A stretch of DNA of 15,441 nucleotides from assembly GCA_031383555.1 (NCBI GenBank), contig JANMZR010000003.1:1-15441 (forward strand), given 5' to 3'. This document shows positions 1 to 7,241 of the stretch, piece after piece (within the stretch, counting starts at the first letter, position 1; each line of letters opens with the position of its first letter). Source of the stretch: JANMZR01 sp031383555 (GTDB taxonomy: Bacteria; Bacteroidota; Bacteroidia; Cytophagales; Spirosomataceae). Under the pieces are notes generated by a model. The model was not told the origin of the DNA, did no database searches, and saw nothing but the letters and a program-made list of their open reading frames with translations. The translations under genes and the position numbers were made by a program.

Positions 1-64
1 AGCCGACCCAGATGGCCCTGATAATTTATTCTCAACAACCGACGACGGTTTGGCTTTGCAAAAT
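1..64 (+). repeat. Direct repeat copy 1 (64 bp, perfect)
   Basis: Bases 1-64 are identical to 2335-2398. The identity may continue left of the window, since it begins at base 1. It encodes the ADPDGPDNLFSTTDDGLALQ segment near the end of a beta-helix unit. A shorter related stretch of about 20 identical bases lies at about 1198-1217 in the middle unit. Confidence 0.95.
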
Positions 65-2710
65 ACCTCTCCCGTTATTAACTCTGGCGACCCTGCAATC
101 ACAACTCCAACAAAGGACATAACTGATTTTACACGAATAGGTATATTTGATATGGGGGCGTATGAGGCAAATTTGTGCATTATTTATGTAAATGACAATG
201 CAGCAGGTAGCTACAATGGTTCAACTTGGGAAAATGCCTACACGAGTTTGGAAGCAGGTTTGAGTGCCGCACGAACGAGTAATTGTAGCAATATACAAAT
301 TTGGGTAGCAGCAGGAACTTACAAGCCAAGTGCTTATCCTGTAGGTGTTTCAAGTAGTAACCCACGAGATTTTACTTTTCATCTCATCAATGGTGTAAAA
401 ATGTATGGAGGTTTTACAGGAACAGAAACCCTATTAAGTCAAAGAACACAAGCTGTAATAGCTGCAAATCAAAGTATTTTGAGTGGCGATATTGGAGCCA
501 TCGGTGATTATATTGATAATTCCATTCATGTGGTAATGTCAATAAGTGACGATATTAATACGGTTTTAGATGGTTTTACAATTACCAAAGGAAATGCAAG
601 TATTCAAAATGAATATCTAACAGTCGAAACTATTAATGTTTCAAAAATACAGGGCGGTGGCTTTATTGGCTTTTATTCATTCCCAACCATTAACAATTGC
701 AGTTTTATTGACAATAGAAGCGATTTTGAAGCGGGAGCCTTTTTTAACCAACATGGCTCACCAACTTTAACTAATTGCTTTTTTTCAATGAACTATTCCA
801 ACCGTGGTGGTGCAGTTTTTGGCACTCATGCGTCACCTAACTTCACCAATTGTGTTTTTTCAAATAATACTGCCGAAACTGCCGGGGCTGTTTATAATTG
901 GGATGGCTCAAATACAAATTTCACCAATTGTACATTTGCAAACAATAGTTCAAATGGTGGTAGTGGAGCCATGTTAAGTCTTGATTTTCAAGTTTGGGGG
1001 CCTTCAAATCCAACTATTAAAAACTGCATATTTTGGGGAAATACAATGAACAATTTGCCGAGTGATCTTGTAGGTAATGAAGCGAATGTAAGCTATACCA
1101 ATATTGAAAGCGGGCATGCCGGTATTGGAAATATAAGCCAAAATCCATTATTTATTAATTCTTCAGACCCTGACGGTTCTGATAATATTTTCTCTACAAC
1201 CGACGACGGTTTGGCTTTAACGCCCTGCAGCCCAGCTATTAATGCGGGTAATAATGCTTATAATTTAACTGCAACCGATATTACAGGAGCCGCAAGAATC
1301 AGCAATTCAACAATTGACATGGGAGCTTATGAACGTGCTAATGGCAATACTGCCGTGATAATATTGTATGTAAATGCTAACGCAACTGGAGGGAATAATG
1401 GCTCAAGTTGGGTAGATGCTTTTGTCAATTTACAAGATGCCTTAGCCTATCCTTGTACTAATGATGAAATTTGGGTTGCGGCAGGAACTTACAAACCTAC
1501 TGCTTACCCTATTAGCTGTTCAGGGTGTTCTTCTTCTCGAGATTATGCCTTCTTGCTAAAAAACCAAACGAAACTTTATGGCGGCTTTGTTGGAACAGAA
1601 ACTTTATTAAGCCAAAGAACAATAGCCACAATTGCCGTAAACCCATCTATTTTGAGTGGCGATATTGGCACTCCAACTGTAACATCTGATAATGTACATC
1701 ACGTCATAATTTCACTAAATGATGACAATACTACCCTACTTGATGGTTTTACGATTAGGCAGGCCAATGCCAATGAAAGTGGAAGCAACACAATTGAAAC
1801 TTTTGACGTTGCAAGAAGTCAAGGAGGGGGAATGTATGCAGGATATAATACAAATCCGTTAATAAGTAATTGTAACTTCATAGCTAATAATTCATCCTTT
1901 GAAGGGGGGGCAATGCTTATTCAAAACTCAGTTCCTACCATCACAAATTGTAATTATTATGGCAATAGTTCAAATCGTGGAGGTGCGATTTTTGCAACCC
2001 ATGCTTCAACAATTTTCACCAATTGTAATTTTTCAAATAATACAGCAACAACGGCAGGTGGCATTTACAATTGGGATGGTTCTTCGCCTATTTTCATAAA
2101 TTGTGGATTTTCAAATAATACTGCTGATGATGGCAGCGGTGCAATGTTAAATTTAGATTTTTTTGTTTGGGGACAATCAAACCCAACTATAAAAAATTGT
2201 ATATTTTGGGGAAATCGAAAAGGCGTAGAAGTGAGCAGTATTGAAGGAAATACAGCAACTGTAAGCTATTCTGATGTGGAAGGCGGCTACCCAGGCACAG
2301 GCAATATTAATCAAGACCCTTTGTTTGCCAATGCAGCCGACCCAGATGGCCCTGATAATTTATTCTCAACAACCGACGACGGTTTGGCTTTGCAAAATTT
2401 TAGCCCAGCCATCAATTCGAGTAATCCAACAACTTCATTACCTATTAATGATATTACAAATAGAATTAGAATCGGAATTTTCGATATGGGTGCATATGAA
2501 TTTTCAACATGTGCAACCTTAGCTTCTGGCCTTTGGAACGACCCAATGATATGGTCATGTGGCCATGTACCCACCGCAACTGATGATGTAATCATTAGTA
2601 ATGCGAATACCATTGTTATTCCCGCTGGTATATTTTCTGTGCATTCAATTACTTTAAATGGAACCATTATTTATGACCCGGGAAGTAATTTGGAAATGGT
2701 TCCTTTATAA
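2..2710 (+). CDS. Secreted right-handed beta-helix repeat protein, 5' partial
   Basis: The reading frame is open from base 2, so the true start lies upstream; the TTG at 50 is only the first in-frame start-like codon. Two full tandem units of about 390 residues are visible, beginning with IIYVNDNAAG (about nt 179) and ILYVNANATG (about nt 1361), after the tail of a third. Each unit has a W.AAGTYKP segment, a YGGF.GTETLLSQRT segment, then coils of about 23 residues of the form TNC.F.NN....GGA, typical of a parallel beta-helix. Each ends in STTDDGLAL, SPAIN and DMGAYE, the signature of choice-of-anchor Q type repeats. The last 65 residues (from about nt 2510) contain SGLWNDPMIWSCGHVPTATD, a G8-like cap common in exported Bacteroidota proteins. 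The protein ends at LEMVPL, with no obvious type IX secretion sorting domain. It is probably an extracellular adhesin or a polysaccharide-binding protein; the role is inferred from fold only. Confidence 0.85.
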   Translation, partial: ADPDGPDNLFSTTDDGLALQNTSPVINSGDPAITTPTKDITDFTRIGIFDMGAYEANLCIIYVNDNAAGSYNGSTWENAYTSLEAGLSAARTSNCSNIQIWVAAGTYKPSAYPVGVSSSNPRDFTFHLINGVKMYGGFTGTETLLSQRTQAVIAANQSILSGDIGAIGDYIDNSIHVVMSISDDINTVLDGFTITKGNASIQNEYLTVETINVSKIQGGGFIGFYSFPTINNCSFIDNRSDFEAGAFFNQHGSPTLTNCFFSMNYSNRGGAVFGTHASPNFTNCVFSNNTAETAGAVYNWDGSNTNFTNCTFANNSSNGGSGAMLSLDFQVWGPSNPTIKNCIFWGNTMNNLPSDLVGNEANVSYTNIESGHAGIGNISQNPLFINSSDPDGSDNIFSTTDDGLALTPCSPAINAGNNAYNLTATDITGAARISNSTIDMGAYERANGNTAVIILYVNANATGGNNGSSWVDAFVNLQDALAYPCTNDEIWVAAGTYKPTAYPISCSGCSSSRDYAFLLKNQTKLYGGFVGTETLLSQRTIATIAVNPSILSGDIGTPTVTSDNVHHVIISLNDDNTTLLDGFTIRQANANESGSNTIETFDVARSQGGGMYAGYNTNPLISNCNFIANNSSFEGGAMLIQNSVPTITNCNYYGNSSNRGGAIFATHASTIFTNCNFSNNTATTAGGIYNWDGSSPIFINCGFSNNTADDGSGAMLNLDFFVWGQSNPTIKNCIFWGNRKGVEVSSIEGNTATVSYSDVEGGYPGTGNINQDPLFANAADPDGPDNLFSTTDDGLALQNFSPAINSSNPTTSLPINDITNRIRIGIFDMGAYEFSTCATLASGLWNDPMIWSCGHVPTATDDVIISNANTIVIPAGIFSVHSITLNGTIIYDPGSNLEMVPL
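2335..2398 (+). repeat. Direct repeat copy 2 (64 bp, perfect)
   Basis: This is the second copy of the 64-bp repeat at the window start. The offset is 2334 bp, exactly 778 codons or two protein units, so recombination between the copies would delete two units and keep the reading frame. Confidence 0.95.
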
Positions 2711-2739
2711 TTAATAAAAAATCTAAACACAACAAAATT

Positions 2740-3084
2740 ATGAGAACCGAAAACAATTTAAAAAAACAAATAAAGTCAACGTCAAAATTGAAAATTGACT
2801 ATAAACAGGTAGTTTATATGGCCGCTGATATCAATTATACTATGGTATACTTTAAAAACGGAGTATCAAAAATGTTTGCCTATACTTTGAAAAAATTTGA
2901 GGAAAATCTAGCAATCCGAGAAAGTTTCAAACGTATTCACAGGGGCTATTTGGTAAATCAACTATTTGTTGAGGCATGGCAAAAACGCCAAGTTATGCTT
3001 GTAGGTGGTTATAAGCTTCCTATTTCACGTAGAATTAATTATCACCAAATTAAATGCCAATATCAAAGCCAAGGTTTGGTTTGA
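2740..3084 (+). CDS. Stand-alone LytTR-family DNA-binding regulator
   Basis: This 114-residue protein is almost entirely a LytTR DNA-binding domain. It shows the family pattern FKRIHRGYLVN (residues 63-73), a VMLVGGYKLPISRR strand-turn (85-98), and an N-terminal segment VVYMAADINYTMVYFKNG that fits the first strands. There is no receiver domain, and no histidine kinase in the window, so it is not a classical response regulator. LytTR domains bind promoter DNA through a beta-rich fold; single-domain forms are frequent in Bacteroidota. It starts 29 bp after the beta-helix gene on the same strand, so cotranscription is plausible and it may regulate that surface protein or itself (inference). The leader is A-rich and has no Shine-Dalgarno sequence. 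The domain assignment is firm; the target is unknown. Confidence 0.85.
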   Translation: MRTENNLKKQIKSTSKLKIDYKQVVYMAADINYTMVYFKNGVSKMFAYTLKKFEENLAIRESFKRIHRGYLVNQLFVEAWQKRQVMLVGGYKLPISRRINYHQIKCQYQSQGLV

Positions 3085-3396
3085 AGCTTTAACCATCATT
3101 TACAATATATTGCCATTTGTAAAAAAAGACTATCATATAACACGATTAGCAAACCACAATAATTCAATTGGTAGACTAACAAGAATTTTCGTTCAAAAAA
3201 AAGTATTTTTTATGCTATTGAAATTTTCCGCTATTTGTTAATAAGTTACAGTAATAATTGTAATTTAGCTTAGTAAAAAATTGAATTTATATCTCTTTTA
3301 TTACAATAAGATTGAGATTCTTTTGCCAAAAATTACATTGTATGTTTTTATAATGTTCTTTTTGCTAAAAACTAATAAAAATCATTCAATAGATTA
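3085..3396. other. Intergenic region before the GH31 gene
   Basis: This AT-rich spacer has no convincing gene. A 78-codon frame from 3005 to 3241 overlaps the LytTR gene and resembles no protein. No GC-rich terminator follows the LytTR gene. Upstream of the GH31 gene, TATGTTTT at 3341-3348 is one base from the Bacteroidota -7 box TAnnTTTG, and a TTTG lies at 3322-3325, but the 15-base spacing is short. I do not call a promoter here. Confidence 0.5.
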
Positions 3397-5553
3397 ATGA
3401 AAAAAATAAAAGGCTTAGCCATTTTATCGTTACTTTTTTGCAATTTTTATTCATTTGCACAATCCAAACCAAAATGGCAAAAGGTGTATCCGAGCGTTTG
3501 GAAAATAAATGTAGGAAGACCAGAAAAAATAAGTCTTTTGAGTGTGGTTGAAGCAAAGCCTAACCTCAGGGCGATGTCAAATTTACCCAATACAACCTTT
3601 CCAATTGCAAAATCAGATATTGAGCTTAAAGTAATCAACCATAAAACCTATTTTCGGTTTCCTTTGGATAAAGAAGAACAGCTTTTTGGTTTAGGACTAA
3701 ATTTTCAAACAGTCAATCAGAGAGGACGAATATTAAACCTGCATGTCGACCATTATGGAGGCAATGACAATGGCAGAACCCATGCACCTGTTCCTTTTTA
3801 TGTGTCGTCGAAAGGTTATGGTGTTTTAATTGATGTTGCAAGATATATCACGGTTTATGCAGGAACGGGAGTAAGAACTGACACGAAAAATCCTCCTGTT
3901 ATGAGTGACCGTAACACCGACAAAAACTGGTCATCACAACCCTATTCTGATGCTGTTGAAATTTTAATTCCTGCGGATGGCGCTACTGTTTATGTATTTG
4001 GCGGCCCAACGCCTATGAATGTAGTGCAACGCTATAATTTGATGAATGGGGGTGGTTATTTACCACCTAAATGGGGCTTAGGTTTTACGCAGCGTGTACC
4101 CACTCTTTATTCCCAAAATGATATTTTAAAGGAAGTAAAAAGTTTTGACGACCATAATTTTCCATTGGATTTTATTGGTGTAGAACCTGGCTGGCACAGT
4201 ATGTCTTATCCCTGTTCTTTTGAGTGGGATTCAACTCGTTTTCCAAACCCGAAAGGTTTTTTGGATAGCTTATCAAAAAAAAACATATCTGCCAACCTTT
4301 GGCTTAATCCATATGTCTCACCCAGCTCATCTTTATATCCAAAAATAAAAAAATATTCTGGCTCTCATACCGTTTGGAATGGAATTGTACCTGATTTTAC
4401 TATCCCGCAGGCTCGAAATTTATTCAAAGAGCATTTTATGAAAAATCAGCTTACTATTGGAGTGGGCGGCTTTAAAATTGACGAGGTAGATGGATATGAT
4501 AATTGGGTTTGGCCAGATGTAGCCTTTTTTCCTTCAGGTGTAGATGCCGAGCAGATGCGTCAGATTTATGGCTTGATGGTTCAAAACATGACAGGAAGCT
4601 GGTATAAAGAAATAAATAAACGGACCTATGGTTTGGTTAGAGCATCCAATGCAGGTGCCAGCAATTTTCCATATGTGATTTACAATGATTATTACAGTCA
4701 TAAAGATTTTATAACAGCTTTAGTCAATAGCAGCTTTATTGGCGTTTTATGGACTCCCGAAGTACGGGCCTCTAAAACTCCGGAGGAATGGGTGCGACGA
4801 ATGCAATCGGTTTGTTTTTCGCCCATGGCTATGATAAATGCATGGGCTGATGGCACAAAACCCTGGTCATTTCCAGAAGTAGAAAAAGCTGTGAGTGATG
4901 TAGCTAATTTACGGATGCAGCTTTTACCCTATCTTTATACAACTTTTGCACAATATTACTTTGAGGGCAAACCGCCTTTTAGAGCGATGAATCTTGTTGA
5001 AGGTTTTGGCTTTAAGTCTGAAACAGAAACAGGGAAATTGGATGCAACAACCAATCCATATGCAATGAGTATCAAAAAAGATATCAAAGACCAATATATG
5101 ATGGGCGATTACATTTTAGTAGCTCCGATGTTTGCTGGCGAAAAAAGCAGAAAAGTTTATTTGCCAACCAGCAAATGGTATGATTTCTATACCGGTGAAT
5201 TAGTTGGTGAAAATGAGGAAATTACAATTTCGCCTTCTCTTAATAAAATACCTCTGTTTGTTAAAAATGGAGGTATAATTCCTATGGTTCCAGTTCATCG
5301 GAAAGCCCCTAAAGCAGGGGAAATATTTCCTTTAGAAGTTCGCCATTTTGGTACTGTAATTGGCAGTTTTAATTTATACGACGATGATGGCGTTTCTTTT
5401 AATTACCAAAAGGGTGCCTATTCTTTTACCAAACTGTCTGTCAGTAAGGATAGTAACGGATCTTTGAAAGGCGATACACTCAATGTATCTGATGATAAAC
5501 CTTTTGGCTATACGAAAAATATCAATTGGAAATTTATGACAAAATCGAATTAA
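3397..5553 (+). CDS. Exported glycoside hydrolase family 31 enzyme
   Basis: The 718-residue protein has a signal peptide (cleavage likely after A21 in FYSFA/QS), so it acts in the periplasm or outside the cell. It shows the GH31 layout: an N-terminal beta-sandwich with FGLGLNFQTVNQRG and HAPVPFYVSSKGYGVLID, a (beta/alpha)8 barrel opening at LPPKWGLGF, and C-terminal beta domains with DYILVAPMF and FVKNGGIIPM. The likely nucleophile is D362 in GFKIDEVDGYD. The usual W.GD acid/base region is replaced by LWTPEVR (W452, E455). GH31 enzymes cleave alpha-linked glucosides, xylosides or galactosides from non-reducing ends by a retaining mechanism. The KIDE/WTPE variant departs from the classical alpha-glucosidase motifs, so substrate cannot be named; alpha-galactosidase activity, known for some Bacteroidota GH31 proteins, is one option. 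No SusC/SusD pair is in view. The gene converges with the DUF1684 gene, 54 bp away. Confidence 0.93.
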   Translation: MKKIKGLAILSLLFCNFYSFAQSKPKWQKVYPSVWKINVGRPEKISLLSVVEAKPNLRAMSNLPNTTFPIAKSDIELKVINHKTYFRFPLDKEEQLFGLGLNFQTVNQRGRILNLHVDHYGGNDNGRTHAPVPFYVSSKGYGVLIDVARYITVYAGTGVRTDTKNPPVMSDRNTDKNWSSQPYSDAVEILIPADGATVYVFGGPTPMNVVQRYNLMNGGGYLPPKWGLGFTQRVPTLYSQNDILKEVKSFDDHNFPLDFIGVEPGWHSMSYPCSFEWDSTRFPNPKGFLDSLSKKNISANLWLNPYVSPSSSLYPKIKKYSGSHTVWNGIVPDFTIPQARNLFKEHFMKNQLTIGVGGFKIDEVDGYDNWVWPDVAFFPSGVDAEQMRQIYGLMVQNMTGSWYKEINKRTYGLVRASNAGASNFPYVIYNDYYSHKDFITALVNSSFIGVLWTPEVRASKTPEEWVRRMQSVCFSPMAMINAWADGTKPWSFPEVEKAVSDVANLRMQLLPYLYTTFAQYYFEGKPPFRAMNLVEGFGFKSETETGKLDATTNPYAMSIKKDIKDQYMMGDYILVAPMFAGEKSRKVYLPTSKWYDFYTGELVGENEEITISPSLNKIPLFVKNGGIIPMVPVHRKAPKAGEIFPLEVRHFGTVIGSFNLYDDDGVSFNYQKGAYSFTKLSVSKDSNGSLKGDTLNVSDDKPFGYTKNINWKFMTKSN

Positions 5554-5607
5554 ATATGGGGTTGCATTTTTAACTTGAATTCAAAAAAAATAAAATAAAA
5601 AAATATA

Positions 5608-6237
5608 TTATTTAGAACTGGCCAACAATTTTTCTCCTGCAAGTATTTCAATATCTAAAGTGTTTTCCTTGGGAGGCACAGGGCAAATATAGGTATGATT
5701 ATATGCACAATAAGGATGATAAGCCAGATTAAAATCTATAACTACTTTATTTCCAAGCACATCAGTTATAGGAATATCTAAAAATCTACCTCCACCATAT
5801 GTGGATGAACCCGATGACTTATCACGAAAAGGAAGAAAAAATAGCCTACTATTTTCAGTTTTAAATATAGTTAATTGAAAAGATTTTCCATCAATCAAAA
5901 ATTTGGCAACACCATATTTTATTAATGTATCTGCCTTATTATCAGTAGTATTTAAAATATTTTTAGTTTCTGTTTTCTCAATTTCTAATACCGCTTCTAT
6001 TTTGTATTTTTCTTTTATTTCAAAATAATCAAGATTTTTGAACTCTTTTTTGTTTTCAATAGGCGAATTTTCGTTCTCCTTAAAAAATTTATCCTTCCCT
6101 ATTCTTTCTTGTTTTAAGCGAGACGAATATTCTAGTGAAGATGGCTTTTCAACAGAATTTTCTGAATTAAAGGTGTAAAAAAAAATAAATGAAAGTATTA
6201 CAATTATAAAAATTCTGAATCCCCAATTGCTTAGCAT
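5608..6237 (-). CDS. Membrane-anchored DUF1684 family protein
   Basis: The 209-residue protein has an N-terminal hydrophobic segment (residues about 7-22, FRIFIIVILSFIFFYTF), read as an uncleaved anchor or signal peptide, so the rest should be periplasmic. The remainder matches the DUF1684 pattern: R.GKDKFFKENENSPI (45-60), FKNLDYFEI (66-74), a variable middle, LFFLPFRDKSSGSSTYGGGR (132-151), and VVIDFNLAYHPYCAYN followed by CPVPPKENTLDIEILAGEK (185-203). DUF1684 is widespread in Bacteroidota and actinobacteria and has no established biochemical role that I can name. The conserved H174, C177 and C185 are suggestive of metal or disulfide chemistry, but this is speculation. It is separated from the upstream gene by a terminator and probably has its own promoter. 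Confidence 0.85.
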   Translation of the reverse strand: MLSNWGFRIFIIVILSFIFFYTFNSENSVEKPSSLEYSSRLKQERIGKDKFFKENENSPIENKKEFKNLDYFEIKEKYKIEAVLEIEKTETKNILNTTDNKADTLIKYGVAKFLIDGKSFQLTIFKTENSRLFFLPFRDKSSGSSTYGGGRFLDIPITDVLGNKVVIDFNLAYHPYCAYNHTYICPVPPKENTLDIEILAGEKLLASSK

Positions 6238-6351
6238 AGTGCTTATATAATTTATGTAAAAAATACTATTTCGTTTTGCACATTTTTTTAATAGAGCCTA
6301 GTTCAAATTTGAGTAAAAGCAACTCTTAATTTAACCAAACGTTAACTGGTA

Positions 6352-6359
6352 CAAAAATA
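6352..6359 (-). promoter_or_regulatory. Candidate -7 box for the DUF1684 gene
   Basis: On the minus strand the sequence is TATTTTTG, a full match to the Bacteroidota -7 consensus TAnnTTTG. It sits just past the T-run of the preceding terminator and about 115 bases before the start codon. No TTTG -33 box is found at the usual 19-21 base spacing, and such a box is easily met by chance in this AT-rich DNA. Confidence 0.35.
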
Positions 6360-6390
6360 ACAAAGCATTTCTAGCTATTTAGAATTTTAC

Positions 6391-6427
6391 AAAAAAAATC
6401 CGCTGAGCAATATTATTTGCTCAACGG
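6391..6427 (-). terminator. Rho-independent terminator of the small secreted gene
   Basis: The arms 6400-6410 and 6417-6427 form an 11-bp stem (CCGTTGAGCAA on the minus strand) with one G-T wobble and a six-base loop at 6411-6416. Read on the minus strand, the stem is followed by a run of eight T at 6391-6398. It lies 25 bases after the stop of the gene at 6453-6839. Confidence 0.88.
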
Positions 6428-6452
6428 AAAATTGAGAAGGATACTATAAAAT

Positions 6453-6839
6453 TTAGTTTGAGGCTATTAGAGCCGACCTGTTAATTTGAGTTTTTAAATA
6501 AATAGTTTGAACTTCAGTGGTGCCATTCAACCGAACGGTAAAATTATATTTCCCATCTGATAAGTTAGACAAATCAAATAATTTTTTATTTAACACCTGC
6601 GAATCCATATTATCATCAAAAACTATGTTTCCTGTTTCATCTGATATTTTAAAATTCGCCATTCCTTTTACATTTTCTGTTATTGAAATCTTAAATTTAA
6701 GATTGCCAAATTCTTGAATTGTTATATTTTTATTTGGATCTTTTTCAAATTTAAATTCATTTGCATTAGCGCTTACACTCCCGAAAGTTGCTAAAATTAT
6801 AGCCAAGGCTATTAGTTTTTTACTTTTCTCCATTTTCAT
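6453..6839 (-). CDS. Small secreted beta-sandwich protein
   Basis: This 128-residue protein has a clear signal peptide (MKMEKSKKLIALAIILATFG, cleavage near SANA/NE at residue 26), leaving about 100 residues. These contain alternating strands: LKFKISITE, ANFKISDETGNIVFDDN, KLFDLSNLSDGKYNFTVRL and VQTIYLK. The G.I.F.....N....K..DLS.L.DGKY.F.V pattern is what the Ig-like C-terminal sorting domains and DUF3244-type proteins of Bacteroidota look like, but here the domain stands alone. Initiation could also be at M3. Flanked by long spacers and a strong terminator, the gene appears monocistronic. The function is unknown; a periplasmic or surface structural role is a guess. Confidence 0.75.
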   Translation of the reverse strand: MKMEKSKKLIALAIILATFGSVSANANEFKFEKDPNKNITIQEFGNLKFKISITENVKGMANFKISDETGNIVFDDNMDSQVLNKKLFDLSNLSDGKYNFTVRLNGTTEVQTIYLKTQINRSALIASN

Positions 6840-6894
6840 TTTGTTTGATTTTATAATTTTTGATTAGCTTAAAAATCCCTCTCAATGCTGACAG

Positions 6895-6902
6895 CAAAGT
6901 TA
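6895..6902 (-). promoter_or_regulatory. Candidate -7 box for the small secreted gene
   Basis: The minus strand reads TAACTTTG, a perfect TAnnTTTG, about 56 bases before the start codon at 6839. It is followed by C, as is frequent downstream of this box. No well-spaced TTTG is seen at -33. The unit of box, short leader, gene and terminator is coherent. Confidence 0.5.
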
Positions 6903-7177
6903 GGCTACCAATGTAAACGAATTACATGGTTGCAAATGCAGACTAAAAAGTTCTTTATTAAGCCTATGAAAATATAAGTAAAATGCAACGTTTCTAAAAA
7001 TATTAATATAAGTTGTTCTTATTTTAATGCAATGTTTCTTGGAATATTACAATAATTAATTATTTAGGTCAAACGAATTTTAAATTTCCATATTAAGAAA
7101 TTATTAAGAAGGAAAAAAGAATAGTATTTTCGAGATAATTAATTGAATTTATTGGGTTTACCAATTTTTCCAATAAA

Positions 7178-7209
7178 AAAAAGGCAGAGAAATAATCTCA
7201 ACCTTTTTC
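7178..7209 (-). terminator. Probable terminator of clpX
   Basis: The arms AAGGCAGAGA and TCTCAACCTT pair with a two-base internal mismatch around a short AT loop, extended by A/T pairs. On the minus strand the stem runs into a stretch of T (complement of the A-run from 7175). It lies about 33 bases past the clpX stop. The stem is imperfect, so it is weaker than the one at 6391-6427. Confidence 0.55.
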
Positions 7210-7241
7210 TTAAAATATTGTTAATTCCAACCAAAATTACT

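Larger units (their letters stand above)
6840..7241. other. Intergenic region between clpX and the small secreted gene
   Basis: About 400 bases of AT-rich DNA without a credible gene on either strand. It holds the clpX terminator at 7178-7209 and, near the other end, the candidate promoter at 6895-6902. Nothing else was recognised between 6940 and 7170. Confidence 0.6.

Noticed and set aside
2311..2667. 118-codon frame on the minus strand inside the beta-helix gene
   Set aside because: It lies opposite a strongly patterned repeat protein, and its translation shows no family feature.
3099..3123. Inverted repeat TTTACAA/TTGTAAA after the LytTR gene as a terminator
   Set aside because: The stem is short and AT-only, and it is followed by A, not T, on the transcribed strand.
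3005..3241. 78-codon frame overlapping the end of the LytTR gene
   Set aside because: It starts inside the regulator in another frame and its downstream half is low-complexity AT-rich sequence.
5569..5600. TTGAATTCAA palindrome and A-run between the GH31 and DUF1684 genes as a bidirectional terminator
   Set aside because: The palindrome leaves no loop and has no GC stem; the A-run is explained by base composition.
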